Assembly: GCA_963556495.2 (NCBI GenBank)
Contig: OY747707.1
Location: 5,515,001 to 5,579,000, forward strand
Length of the DNA stretch: 64,000 nucleotides
Direction of reading: 5' to 3'
Source of the DNA: Valencia hispanica
Lineage: Eukaryota; Chordata; Actinopteri; Cyprinodontiformes; Valenciidae
The position numbers and the translations under genes were made by a program. Positions 1 through 11,386 of this stretch are shown here, in pieces. The notes beneath the pieces are model-generated. The model had not been told where the DNA came from. It made no database searches and saw nothing but the letters and a program-made list of their open reading frames with translations. Each line of letters starts with the position of its first letter. The first letter of the stretch is position 1.

Positions 1-1964
1 TTAATAATGCACGGACTCTATTTGCAACAGTGGAAAGACTAACTAATCCTTTAGTGACAGTAGCCCCAGAACTAAACTCTACCAGGGCCTGCAATGAATT
101 TGCCAGGTTTTTCACTGAAAAGATTCTAACAATTAGACGGTCAATCTGTACCTCAATATCGAACCCACAACCAGTGCCATCCCCAATCAATAACAATGTA
201 GAGAAAATGTCTGAATTCCACGAATTAAACCAGAACAGCCTTGAAAAAATCTTTATCCAATTAAGCTCCTCCTCCTGCTGTCTTGATATCCTACCCACAG
301 CTTTTCTAAAGAAAGTTCTTCCTGTCATTGGTTCTGATCTTGTTCAAATAGTGAACTCATCACTGCTATCAGGTGTCTTCCCTCAGGCTTTAAAAACAGC
401 AGTTATTAAACCACTGCTAAAGAGGAAAAATCTGGACAACACGTTAATGCAGAACTACAGGCCAATCTCTAATCTCCCATTCATCAGTAAGATTATTGAA
501 AAAGCTGTTTCAGCAGTTAAATGGCTTCATAACAACGACAAACCGTTTTGATGCTTTTCAGTCTGGTTTCCGTGCTCACCACAGCACCGAGACTGTCCTC
601 GTCAAAGTATTTAATGACATCCGCATAAATACAGACTGTGGAAGAACCACAGTGCTGGTTCTGTTGGACCTCAGTGCAGCATTTGACACTGTTGATCATG
701 ATATTTTATTGGAACGACTGGAGAGCTGGGTCGGACTCTCTGGTACAGTACTTGGCTGGTTCGAGTCTTACCTAAAGAACAGGGACTTCTATGTTTCAAT
801 AGGAAACTTTTCATCAGAACGAACAGAAATCACATGTGGGGTGCCCCAGGGCTCCATCCTGGGGCCCCTCTTATTTAATATCTACATGCTCCCACCAGGC
901 AAGATTATAGCGACCAATAACATTAGCTACCATAACTACGCGGATGACACTCAGCTCTACATTACAATGTCACCAGGTGACTCTGAACCCATTCAAACCC
1001 TAAATCAATGCATTGACCAAATAAATGGATGGATGTGCCATAACTTTCTCCAGCTGAATAGAAACAAAACTGAAGTGATTATTTTTGGACCCAAGGAGGA
1101 ACGATCAAGAGTCAGCACACAGCTTCAATTAATACAGCTAGAAACTACTGATCAGGTTCGTAACCTAGGTGTAGTAATGGACTCAGACCTGAACCTCCAG
1201 GGTCACATAAAGGCAATAACAAGGTCAGCCTTCTATCACCTGAAGAACATCTCTAGGATTAAAGGACTGATTTTGCAACACGACCTAGAAAAACTCATCC
1301 ATGCGTTTATCTTTAGTCGGATTGATTACTGCAACAGCATCTTGACAGGTCTGCCTAAAAAGTCAATCAGACAGCTGCAGCTGATCCAGAACGCTGCCGC
1401 TCGCGTCCTCACTAGAACCAGGAAAGTAGAGCACATAACCCCAGTTCTAAAGTCCTTACACTGGCTCCCTGTAGCTCAGAGAATAGACTTTAAAATACGT
1501 TTACTAGTTTATAAATCATTACATGGCTTAGCACCAAAATATGTTGAAGACCTGTTGTCATTATACCAACCACCAAGACCACTCAGGTCCTCCAACTCTA
1601 GCCTACTAAACATCCCTAGACTCAGAACTAAACATGGAGAAGCAGCTTTCAGTTTCTATGCTCCCCTTATCTGGAACAGACTTCCTGACGAGTGTTGAGC
1701 TGCTGAAACTCTGAACTGCTTTAAATCGAGACTAAAAACCATCTGTTTAGAATTGCCTTTGAGTAAATGCTTGATGTTATATGTATGAAATGTGTTCATG
1801 CTCTCTTGCTTTTTTTATTTTTCTCTTGCTTTATTGTGTATCATGGGTAATGTGTGTTTCTTTTATGTGTTTCTTTTAAATCACCAAATCATGTAAAGCA
1901 CCTTGAATTACCCTGCTGTTGAAAGTGTGCTATACAAATAAAATTGCCTTGCCTTGCCTTGCCT
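1..1964 (+). mobile_element. L2-clade LINE, copy a (5' end outside window)
   Basis: Non-LTR retrotransposon running in from the left edge. It holds the linker after the endonuclease, the reverse transcriptase, a 3' UTR and the tail typical of teleost L2 elements: 'gtgctatacaaataaaattg' followed by repeats of ttgcc. The same 3' UTR and tail recur at 20.6-20.85 kb (+), 43.55 kb (-) and in shorter pieces elsewhere, so the family is high copy here. A second L2 copy starts immediately at its tail. The L2 clade is inferred from the RT block and tail; a related CR1/L2 subfamily is possible. Confidence 0.85.
30..1759 (+). pseudogene. L2 ORF2 reverse transcriptase, broken
   Basis: Encodes the RT that would copy the L2 RNA onto nicked target DNA. 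Visible blocks are [13 protein letters not shown] near 660-700 (motif A aspartate), [13 protein letters not shown] near 838-876 (motif B), YADDTQLY near 937-960 (catalytic YADD) and LNRNKTEV near 1057. The frame is broken. Near 505-510 two bases are missing relative to copy b, which splits the protein into 30-551 and 496-1698. A TGA at 1696-1698 stands where copy c (20.55 kb) has AGA, removing about 20 C-terminal residues. The catalytic core itself is uninterrupted, so this is a fairly young but dead copy. No endonuclease is in view. Confidence 0.85.
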
Positions 1965-3106
1965 CTTGCTGTCTTGATACCCTACCCACAGCATTTCTAA
2001 AGAAAGTTCTTCCTGTTATTGGGTCTGATCTTGTTCAAATAGTGAACTCATCCCTATTATCAGGTGTCTTCCCTCAGGCTTTAAAAACAGCAGTTATTAA
2101 ACCACTACTGAAGAAGAAGAATCTGGACAACACATTAATGCAGAATTTCAGGCCAATCTCTAATCTTCTATTCATCAGTAAGATTATTGAAAAAGCTTTG
2201 TTTCAGCAGTTAAATAGCTTCCTAACAATGACAAACCGTTTAGATGTTTTTCAGTCTGGTTTCCGTGCTCACCACAGCACTGAGACTGCCTAGTCAAAGT
2301 ATTCAATGACATCCGCATAAATACAGACTGTGGTAGAACCACAGTGCTGGTTCTGTTGGACCTCAGTGCAGCATTTGACACTGTTGATCATGATATATTA
2401 TTGGAACGACTGGAGAGCTGGGTCGGACTTTCTGGTACACTACTTGGCTGGTTTGAGTCTTACCTAAAGAATAGGGACTTCTATGTTTCGATAGGAAACT
2501 TTTCATCAGAATTAACAGAAATCACATGTGGGGTGCCCCAGGGCTCCATCCTGGGGCCGCTCTTATTTAATATCTACATGCTCCCACTAGGCAAGATTAC
2601 AGCAACCAATAACATTAGCTACCATAACTACGCGGATGACACTCAGCTTTACATTACAATGTCACCAGGTGACTCTGAACCCATTCAAACCCTAAATCAA
2701 TGCATTGACCAAATAAATGGTTGGATGTGCCATAACTTTCTCCAGCTGAACAGAAACAAAACTGAAGTAATTGTCTTTGGACCCAAAGAGGAACGATCAA
2801 CAGTTAGCACATTGCCTCAGTTAATACAGCTAGAAACTACTGATCAGGCCTGAAATCTAGGTGTAGTAATGGACTCAGACCTGAACCTCCAGGGTCACAT
2901 AAAGGCAATAATAAGGTCAGCCTTCTATCACCTGAAGAACATTTCTAGGATTAAAAGACTGATGTTGCAACAGGACCTGGATAGACTCATCCATGCATTT
3001 ATCTTTAGTCGGATTGATTACTGCAACAGCGTCTTCACAGGTCTGCCTAAAAAGTCAATCAGACAGCTGCAGCTGATCCAGAACGCTGCTGCTTGTGTTC
3101 CTCACT
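1965..3106 (+). mobile_element. L2-clade LINE, copy b, proximal part
   Basis: A 5'-truncated L2 copy abutting the ttgcc tail of copy a in the same orientation. It starts at the sequence matching copy a near 276 (CCLDTLPTAFLKKVLP). RT motifs A, B and YADD are all present, but the frame is broken near 2293 (TAG after HHSTETA) and near 2853 (TGA after ETTDQA). The 3' part is displaced: the match stops at 'agaaccaggaaag' (3107-3119) and resumes at 4364. Close similarity to copy a suggests recent insertion. Confidence 0.85.
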
Positions 3107-3119
3107 AGAACCAGGAAAG

Positions 3120-3809
3120 ATGGCGGCCACATTTCTTGCCCCTCCTGGAGACCGATCACATGACCGGCTTTCCAGTAAGTAATTGCTCTGAATGACTCCA
3201 GAGGTTTTTGCTATATGTGCAGTGGTAAAACATATGAATGATAGTTTCTGGTTCTATATGACAAAAGTCACAGTTTAATTCAATGTTTAATTTAAAGAGC
3301 ACAAATCCATCCATCTTGTAGCGTCTCGAGAATTAAACCCCACCGGAAGTAGTTCCTTGCGCAGATGGGCTCATGGTACGGATCGTGCTTCCTGAACAGA
3401 TCGTGCAGTGACAGTGTCTATTAAAAATTCTAATAACTCCAAAGCTATGAAGACCGTAAAATGTTTTGAGAAATATGATGTATGTAATTGGTGATTTGCA
3501 TATATTTATCTTCTCAAATGCATCTCTTAGTATTTTTTTGTTTTTTTCTTTTCTGTCATTCCTGACAAATTCATTTGTGCTCCGCTCTTTTATGTGCCTA
3601 CTGTTGTTTTTAGCCCCCTTGTTACTTTATTTGTTCAGTCCTGTTTTTCTTGTATTTGAGCTTTATTCAATAAAGCTTAAAAAAAAAAAAGACACGCGAA
3701 AAAAAAACGTGCTTCCTGAACAGATCGTGCAGTGACACAGCTAGTGCGGGGTCTATGGTTTCCGCCAGCTTGGGAATCACGTGATTCCAGACCTTGTCAC
3801 GTGATAAAA
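3120..3809. mobile_element. Insertion X within L2 copy b, class unknown
   Basis: About 690 bp with no resemblance to L2, lying between two copies of 'agaaccaggaaa' (3107-3118 and 3810-3821). The duplicated target and the A-run before the second copy suggest a retro-insertion. It contains a smaller poly(A) insertion (3414-3707) and a short palindrome, ggaatcacgtgattcc, near 3774. No coding frame I can identify. Confidence 0.5.
3414..3707 (+). mobile_element. Poly(A) retro-insertion with 30-bp target duplication
   Basis: 294 bp flanked by a perfect 30-bp direct repeat (3384-3413 and 3708-3737, starting cgtgcttcctgaacagatcg). A polyadenylation signal AATAAA lies at 3669-3674, followed by two A-runs. 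The layout fits an L1-type retro-transposed transcript, either a truncated LINE or SINE or the 3' end of a cellular mRNA. The source is not recognised. An open frame over this stretch is only AT-rich noise. Confidence 0.6.
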
Positions 3810-3821
3810 AGAACCAGGAAA

Positions 3822-4363
3822 CGTGGGTTAGTAAGTAAAACTGGGAAAAGATTGTTGAAGAAGGATTAGGTAGTATACATAAATCGTTTATTCCAGTATT
3901 CACAGATGGGTCAAAAGATTCAGAAAAAGAGAATACAGGATTTTCTTTTTGTATTCCAACATTAGGAAAATATGTTAAAACAAGAACATCAGACAAATTA
4001 TCAGTGTTTACGGTGGAAATGTTAGCAATTTCATTTAGTTTACAATGGATAGAACAACATAGGATAAAAAAGGGTATAAAATGTTCAGACTCAATGTCAG
4101 CTCTAATGTCACTTAAATCAATGTCAACAGATAGTAGACCTGATATATTATTTGAAATATATGAAAGCTTGTTTAGGTTAAATAAGATTGAGTCAGAAAT
4201 AAGATTCATGTAGGTTCCAGCACATAGGGGGGTAGAGGGAAATGAAATAGCAGATTTTCATGCTAAACAAGCAGCAAAACAAGGTACAATAATAGAAATA
4301 CCATACAGTGTAGCAGAAGTGAAAGCAATTATTAAAAAAAGAGAAAAAGAGAAAAGAAAAAAA
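3822..4363 (+). pseudogene. I-type LINE 3' fragment with RNase H domain
   Basis: Reads as a ribonuclease H domain, which in I-group non-LTR elements degrades the RNA strand of the hybrid. Visible blocks are FTDGSKDSEKE (first catalytic Asp) near 3902, TVEMLAISFSLQWIE (catalytic Glu) near 4010, CSDSMSALMSL (Asp) near 4084, and VPAHRGVEGNEIADFHAK (final Asp) near 4213. A TAG at 4210-4212 interrupts the frame just before VPAHRG, where RNase H proteins usually have Trp. The 3' end is A-rich (from about 4333) and meets 'agaaccaggaaag' at 4364, matching copies at 3107 and 3810. The element is heavily 5'-truncated. I or Nimb clade is an inference from the RNase H. Confidence 0.7.
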
Positions 4364-4455
4364 AGAACCAGGAAAGTAGAGCACATCACCCCAGTTCTAA
4401 AGTCCTTACACTGGCTCCCTGTAGCTCAGAGAATAGATGTTAAAATACTTTTTTT
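4364..4455 (+). mobile_element. L2 copy b, distal part after the insertion
   Basis: Resumes exactly where copy b was cut ('agaaccaggaaag', then tagagcacatcacc) and follows copy a positions 1415-1500 before ending near 4455 in T-rich sequence. The 3' UTR and ttgcc tail are absent, so the end has been lost. Confidence 0.75.
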
Positions 4456-4659
4456 CAATTAAACACCAAAGGATGTCAAAAAAGCATGTGGTTCACCACC
4501 TGTTGACAAAATAAATGCACTTAATCAAAAAGAACATTAATTTCACTATTAGTGTCACTCTTTGTGGAAACACTATGCTCATTTTGCATGAATTTAAAAA
4601 AACTGGACCAAGGGTTTCTGACCTTCAGTGAGTGCAATTCCTCCACCTGGTTCTGGATC

Positions 4660-5290
4660 TACCCCGGAGTTTCTGCTATGTGAATCATCCAATCACTCCA
4701 AACTCCTTATTTTGGATAAAACGGAAGTTGGTGGATTACTCGTTTATGAGAAGGGTTTAAGCATGTTTTGTTCTCAAATATAGGCAAAGTATTATTTTAA
4801 CATTCCCAAACATTAACACTGACTTTTTTAAAGTCGTTATATTGTTTTCTACACTTTCTATGTTTGCTTATTTTTTTTATTTTTTTTTATCTGCTCAAAC
4901 ATCCAGTCAGTTCTATGCTTTCAACGTTTTTAAGTTTAAAACATAAAATCATTTTAACTTCAGGAATCTTTATCTTTATGAGGTTCATTTGATAGGTACA
5001 TTTACAAAAACACATAATGCTTTCAGCTAGTTTGCCGCATTTGTTCCTAGATGGGCTTTTAATACACTGTAAAAATAAAAAAAATTAAAATTACATTTAC
5101 ACTGACTGTTTTCAAGGGATTATCTTGTTTTCTACTCTGGCTATGTCTGCTTGTACTATTTTATTTATTAAGAGATTAAATCAAATCCCCAGTCAATTCT
5201 ATACATTCAACTTTTTAAAGTAATAGAACAGAATAAAATCTAATTAATTATAGGGAATGAAAGGAAGGAAATCAAGAAAATATTTTTTGT
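4660..5290 (-). repeat. hAT-like element fragments (family of 10.5-12.5 kb)
   Basis: Matches, in opposite orientation, the body of the element at 10541-12490, for example 'aactccttattttggataaa', the block around 'aacattaacactgactg' and 'ctatgtctgcttgtactatt'. The last block occurs twice in degraded form (about 4800-4990 and 5090-5230), so two overlapping fragments lie side by side. Non-coding. Confidence 0.55.
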
Positions 5291-7440
5291 TTAATGCTGA
5301 ACAAAGTAAAAAGAAAAGCTTTACCACCACAGAGCAGCATCTAGCCCTGAGGCAGGGATAACATCAAAGAACCAGGTTTCATTTGACATAATGAACGAAC
5401 AGCATGAGGTAATAAACATGTTTGCAAAAATGGATCAGATCAAGTTATGAAAGCAGCATCAGGTGGTTTGATGGACATGTGATGCTGGTACAGTGCACAC
5501 AGAGTCCACAGATCAAACTGATCATCATCAGTCTGACCCCTTCTATAAAAGTAGGAGATGTGTCTGTCTGCAGCTCTGGAGCGAACAGGTGTGTACGTGT
5601 GCTAACACGATGCCAGGATGGAAAGGCCTCAGCAATGACCTGTTGTGTTTTTTTAACTCCATTCTTTCCGAGACGTCAGCATGCCAGCAAATTTAGCCCG
5701 AGAAAGCACAAAAAACCCCAAGAGGCTGCATCCCTCAGTTAGCATAGGTAAAGGTTAAAGTTCACGACAGTTTCACGGCTATTTGTGCATCAAACCGAAG
5801 CACTTTGAGCTGAGACGAGCTGATCTCCAGCTCATTCCTGCTGTGGAGAAGTTAAGTAAGGATACGCCCCTTTTGTCTGCGCTGAGGCATTCCCCCTGAG
5901 CTGTGACTGTTCCCCGGGGAGATTTCCCCCCGCGTGTGTCACCCAGAGAGGGGGGATACCGACCCTCACTCCGGCTTTAGGCATCGGGCTTACGGCTGGT
6001 TGGACTCACTGAGGAGGAGTGTGTGCAGAAACCAAGTCAGAACTCATGGGGGGGGAACCCTTTATTGTGAACGAGGCAGAAATCCAGAAAGTTAGAAACT
6101 TGGAGGCATTGATGCATTCCTGGCAGCTCCTGTTGGAAGGAGGAGGAGGAGGAGGAGGAGGAGGTGTGTTTGTATGTGTGTGGCCTCGTTTTCTCATTCC
6201 CAGACAAACAAATGCACCATTCAACAACAGAAAGCACATAAGCCTCGACAGCTACAAATTGTTACAGGAAGGGCATTCAGAGGTTGGAGTTTGTGAAGTC
6301 ACAGGATGGGAAGCTGGTGAATCTGAACAAGGAGATAAAGAACGATCCGCTAGACGTTATGTGTTTTCATGTCGGTAGTTTGTAACGAGCACAAATATCC
6401 GCCGGGAGGGCCCCATGAGGTTCCTGCAGCTCTTTGGTTTACTCGAAAGAGTAAATTAAAGCGTTAAATCAAAAGGCGCAGTCGGGCTCGTCCATGCGTA
6501 GCCAACAAAAGGCAAAACGGTAGAAACAAGTCTCTGGTGTCAACTGAAATAAGAGGGAAATCTTTGCAGCTTTTTAGGTCAGATCAGACGTACTGGATAC
6601 CCCAGAAAGTAACTCGATGCGGCCGCACGGCTGCACGGGGCCGTGTGGTGGCGTGCAAGGCAGGAGCTTAAGGAAAACGGCGTGAGGAGGAGGTGGAGAA
6701 TATGGATCCACCTCTCCAGCCTGTCAGCTCCCTGCTGAGTTTATCAAGGAGTAATTTGTTGCCTGCGGACTTTCCACCTCCCGTAGTGAATCTGCAGTGA
6801 TATACTGACACTTGGAGAGCAGCCAGATTTCCTCCTGGCTTTAAAGCAGCCCTGAAGGCAGGGAGGTTTGACTTGACTTGTCCTCAGGTTACGCATGGAG
6901 TTGGCAGGTTAAAGAGAAGGAAAGAAAAAAAATGAAATCATCTATCATGTCGATGCTGTCAACGGTTTCTGCTGCTCCTTCCCCTTAAACACAAAGGTAG
7001 TTAAAAACATTAGCAACCGGGTTAATCAGAGATCTTGGGAGGATAAACGGTTTAATGCTGGTTTCTGCAGCTGGAGGGACCCTCCTGCGGATGCATGCGT
7101 CAAACACTTGAACATGCAGAGGTCTCTTCAGCGGCTTTAAGAGCGAGTTGCGGCCTGTGAAATGACTCAGTTGGGTTACGTGTGTCTAAATGAGACTGAC
7201 AGGTAAAACCCAGCTTTCCTTGGTGTTTGTCTTCCAGCCTTTGTCTCTCGTTTCATCACGCCGCTGCATTAGAAACCGCCCAATAATGTCGGGAAATGAA
7301 CTCGGAGCTTATAGCGCGTGCGGGGGAGGGGCTGAGATGAAAAGAAATCTCAGTCGAAAAATTAAAATATTGAATACAAACTGCGTAGTCATGAGTCTGA
7401 GAACATCACAATTATTCATACCACGAGTAGATTCAGGATA
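5291..7440. other. No gene recognised; GGA microsatellite
   Basis: No coding frame with splice sites or a known domain stands out, and base composition is more balanced than in the flanks. A (GGA)n tract lies at 6138-6164. It creates poly-Gly or poly-Ser frames that I do not regard as genes. The stretch could hold intronic or regulatory sequence of an unseen gene. Confidence 0.4.
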
Positions 7441-7447
7441 TAAAGAA

Positions 7448-7784
7448 TGCACGGTAGTGCAGTTGGTACACTGTTGCCCTGCAGCCGGAAGATCCTGGGT
7501 TCAAATCCCGTCCTGGGCTTTTTCTGCATGTTCTCCCCATGCATGCACGTGTTCTCTCTGTTTACTCTGGCTTCCTCCCAAATACCTGATTGTTAGCTTA
7601 ACTGGTCTTTCTAAACTGTCCTTAGGTGTGAGTGTGCAGATGCTTGTGCCTCTGTGTCGCCCTGAGATGGACTGGCGACCTGTTCAGGGTGTAGGAACCA
7701 GCCCAGACCCTTTGTAATTTACCCCCCCCCCCCCCCAACTCTGCAAGAACAAGCTGGTGTTGGCAATAAATGGATGGATGTTTC
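7448..7784 (+). mobile_element. tRNA-headed SINE
   Basis: The head resembles a tRNA: 'gtgcagttggtacactg' as an A-box-like part and 'ggttcaaatccc' as the B box. A body follows that recurs at 30930-31200 (tgcatgttctcc, cttcctccca, tgttag, cgccctgagatggactgg). It ends in a C-run and a tggatggatg tail. Not a functional tRNA: only the internal promoter-like half is retained. The SINE family name is not assigned. Confidence 0.6.
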
Positions 7785-7811
7785 TTCTGACAGGAAGCAA
7801 TATTAACATTT

Positions 7812-8962
7812 CTTCTTTTTTTTTTCTTCTTTTTGTTCACAAGCGGAGCAGTACAGCTTTTGCTATAGTACTACACTTGATATATGTGTGAAAAATCTTT
7901 ATTATGAATTGTTGGGGTTTTTATTTCCTGATGTTATGGACACGGAAACGGAAAATAAAGGGGGAGAGAGAAAGAAGATGAAGAAGAGAGGTAGGAAACA
8001 AAAAGTCAAGGGAACAAAGAAAACACAGGAAAACATGGAAGTCTGCCTCCATACCCACAGGACGGCAGAGAGAGGGGAAAAACCCAAAAAAACAGAAAAA
8101 GGAACATCGACAAAACAAACCAAACATCGTGAACTAAGATCTAAACAACCACATCACACAAAAATAGATATAAAAATACAACAACAATGTCACAGAAAAA
8201 CTCATGGTACCGATTAATCAAGCTCTAGTAATGATAACCTCAGCCCAAGAATATTTCCTTAAACACCAGAGACCCCACATCTATGTGTGTGTGTTAGCAT
8301 GCTGGTGCATATAAGGTTTCTCCATAAGAGTGTTCGATAGCTGGTGTGAGCAGACATCAATCCGTCTCCCAGGAATCGATGCAGACATGAAGGCGATCGG
8401 AGCCAAGACGTCCAAAGGACCCCCAGAGCCCCAGGCGGACCCGGGCGGGGCCGACCGCATCCCCAAAGAGAGGAGCAGAGGAGAACCCCAGGGGAACGTC
8501 CAGCGGCTACTATGCAGGGGCCCGGGGGGCAGCAGTGACGAGCCCACGGGCTCCGCCGGCAACCAGCCGCGCCAGGGTGGGCCGGTCCATGGACCGGGAG
8601 AGCCGGGGCCCTGGGGCGCCCCACCCCCCAGCAGGGACCCGACAAGGGACCGGCTAACGAGGGGCCCCCGCGTCCGCCACACTGCACCGCCACCCTAGGC
8701 CAATTCCCACCGCCAACATCCCAGCGCCCACCCCTGCCCCACCGATAGCCACATCAGTGACGGAGGGGAAGTAGGCCCCCCATTAGATGTAGGTGCCTGA
8801 GGTGCGTCAGGCGAGAGGGCAGCCCAAGACCCAACTTAACAGGTAGACAAAGACATACAGAGACAGTCATACGTTCCCTCCCTCTTAAACACATACACTC
8901 TCACTGACTCACCAAGACACCCAAGAAATGACACTGTACCCTCACTCACACACCCCATACAC
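7812..8962 (-). mobile_element. Family C poly(A) retro-element, copy 1
   Basis: Begins on the + strand with a T-run (poly(A) on the - strand) and then follows copy 4 (27835-29935) through AT-rich and GC-rich parts, ending near 'ccccatacac'. Relative to copy 4 it lacks the 3'-most about 90 bp (poly(T) is joined directly to 'ttcacaagcggagcag') and much of the GC-rich block. On the - strand, open frames in the GC block end in the same residues as in copy 4 (for example TLLWRNLICTSMLTHTH). No clear target duplication was found. Confidence 0.65.
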
Positions 8963-9139
8963 TGGGGTGTAAATTGCAATCTGTCAAAATGCCTGACGGT
9001 CTTCAGATCTTTCTGTCAACTTGTTAAAAATAAACGGTTAACGCGACCATTATCTTTCTCATTTAAAGGAGCCCAGATTTGGACAGTTGAGCTTTTACAT
9101 GTCCTGTGAATAAATGGCTCAAACAGAGAGAAATATATT

Positions 9140-9290
9140 TGTATAATAGTAGTCTATCTATTCATCCATCCTTCTATCCTCTCCGCAGGGTTGTGGGGTG
9201 GGCTGGTGCCTACAGTAGCTCCAGCAGTCACAGGGCGAGAGGCGGGGTACACCCTGGACAGGTCGCCAGTCCATCGCAGGTATTATTGTA
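9140..9290 (+). repeat. 3' fragment of a dispersed fish repeat
   Basis: Contains 'ggcgagaggcggggtacacc' and 'ctggacaggtcgccagtcca', a block I recognise as widespread in teleost genomes, and fits as a better-preserved version of the end of the SINE-like unit at 7448. Whether it is a LINE 3' end or a SINE tail cannot be decided here. Confidence 0.45.
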
Positions 9291-10540
9291 GTTTTAAAGG
9301 TTCTCTTCTAAAAGCCAAACCAGGGACAGCAAAAAGGGCCTGTTGACGAGACAACTGTTTCTGTTAAATGTAACATTGTTTTATGTCTTGTCCCTGCTCA
9401 AATAAATGTGAAATAACTAAAAAGAATCTGAGAGGGAACTCGTAAGGACTCGTCAGATTTCATCATCTAAACAAACCCTCGTCGGCAGGTACAACAAAGG
9501 GAGAAAGGATTGATCTCTGAGACTAACCCAGACTGTGGAGATGGTTTCACCGCACAGACAACACAAAGTCTAGGAAACTGAGCTTTGGGTTGTTCCTCTT
9601 TAAAGCATGAGCCAGCTGACTTCTGGGACCAGCCAATACCTGCGAGTGGTTTTGCAGACTTAATGAGCGTTTTTCCTCTCAGCTTAGACACGTCTGAGGA
9701 GCGCGATTAGATAATGACGCATCAGAGGAACGGTGAAACAATTCAGGTCCATTTAAAAAGCCACAACCTGGCTCGGAGATATTTAGTGGCAATGGATCCC
9801 CTCCTTAGTAATTTACACATTTACAGCGAGGCGAGGGAGCTTCTGATGTGCTTCTTCATCAAGTCAATCCAACGTTGTAGCCGTTAGAGGTGCTTAAATC
9901 TACAATGTCAGAGCAAAAATGGGTCGTTCTTAAACCTAACCATGAAAGAGGATAACAAGCAATGATAGCTGAAAAAAGAAAAACGGTCGAACTGCAGGAC
10001 CTGCTCTTATTTATTAAAACAGAGGCCTCTGACTGTCCTCTGTCAGATTTCCAAGGCATTCTTAAGATTCCCATGTGGCTTACACAGGACACTCTGACCA
10101 CCTAACAGCCTGGTGCAAAGCAATATTGTTTTAACAACAGAACTGCTGCAGGTTTGGCTTTAAAAAGTTCGTTTTCATTCACCGGACGAGCGAGAAGTTA
10201 ATCAAAGGAAGTCTGGATCGAGTTAATTGTAGTTTAGTGTCTTAGGAATTATTGGTCCTTTCCAAAACACTAAATTCTAATGTAAGAAAGTTTTAGCTTG
10301 TACCAAATACGTAACACGTCGGATTCAGGTGGTGGCAGTTCAGAAAAAGCCTAATAATCAGCCAATTAATGCATTGAAAATATGTGAGATGAAGCAGGAC
10401 AACATCTAAAACATGCAGGGCAGTGCACATTGAGGACCAGGTTTAAAAAACAGGTCAACACTTTACAAAAGCTGGAGATTGGCAATACATCATTAAATCC
10501 TGATTGGTGGGTGTCGAGTTTTCAGGACTACCTTTGAATT
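9291..10540. other. No gene or repeat recognised
   Basis: No domain, splice-bounded frame or duplicated block was seen on either strand. Confidence 0.35.
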
Positions 10541-11386
10541 GGGATGTAACAGTTCACAAAGATCTTGGTTCGGTATGTTTTCAGTACACTTTCATCAAGA
10601 AAAATAAATACAAATGTGCATATTATTATTATTTTTTTTACTTTGATCAACATTAAACAAAGAACCTTTTTACCTGAATTCCTTCCTTTCAATTCTGCTG
10701 CACGCATGTTTAACAGGTTAAATTGTCGTGCGCTCTTATTCTTTTGTTGTTCTCATTCTGTATCTGTGTGTGTTTTAAACTGGCTGTTGTAATCTTTGAA
10801 CATCACTTAACCATGTTAATCTTTTACTCAATGTTCATTTCTATTTTTTACCGTGTATTAAAAGCCCATCTAGGGACAAATGCTGCAGATTATCTGTCGC
10901 TAAAAGCATTACGTCTATTTTTTTGTATCTGTATTTTTTTATGAACCTCATAAATATAAAGATTCCTGAAGTTAATTTAGTCTTATTATGTTTTAAACCT
11001 TAAAAACGTTAAAAGCATAGAACTGACTGGATGTTTAAACAGAATTTTTTTTAAATAGTACAAGCAGACATAGCCAGAGTAGAAAACAATATGACCACTT
11101 GAAAACAGTCAGTGCTAATGTTTAGAAATGTCGTTTTAATAATACTTTGCCCATATGCGAGAATAAAAACGCTTAAATCGATTTGGAGTTGTTTTAATAT
11201 TTTGATCGTCTTCCAGCTGTTCTTGAATGCAACATGGGCAGCTTTTGAAAATCCCTTCTCATCAACGGGGATTCCGCCGACTTGCCTTTTTTACAAAATA
11301 AGGAGTTTGGGCTGATTTGATGCTACTGGTAGCCATGTGAACATCAGCTGGTTTTACTCTAGTATCAGTGATGTTTACATTCAGCT

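Noticed and set aside
3466..3735. 89-codon hydrophobic frame.
   Set aside because: Lies within the T-rich 3' end of a poly(A) retro-insertion and runs through the A-tail.
6019..6378. 119-codon + strand frame with poly-Gly.
   Set aside because: It is driven by the GGA microsatellite, and the opposite strand gives equally long poly-Pro and poly-Ser frames.
7455..7515. tRNA-like sequence with a B-box.
   Set aside because: The cloverleaf cannot be completed, and the downstream body recurs at 30.9 kb, so it is a SINE head.
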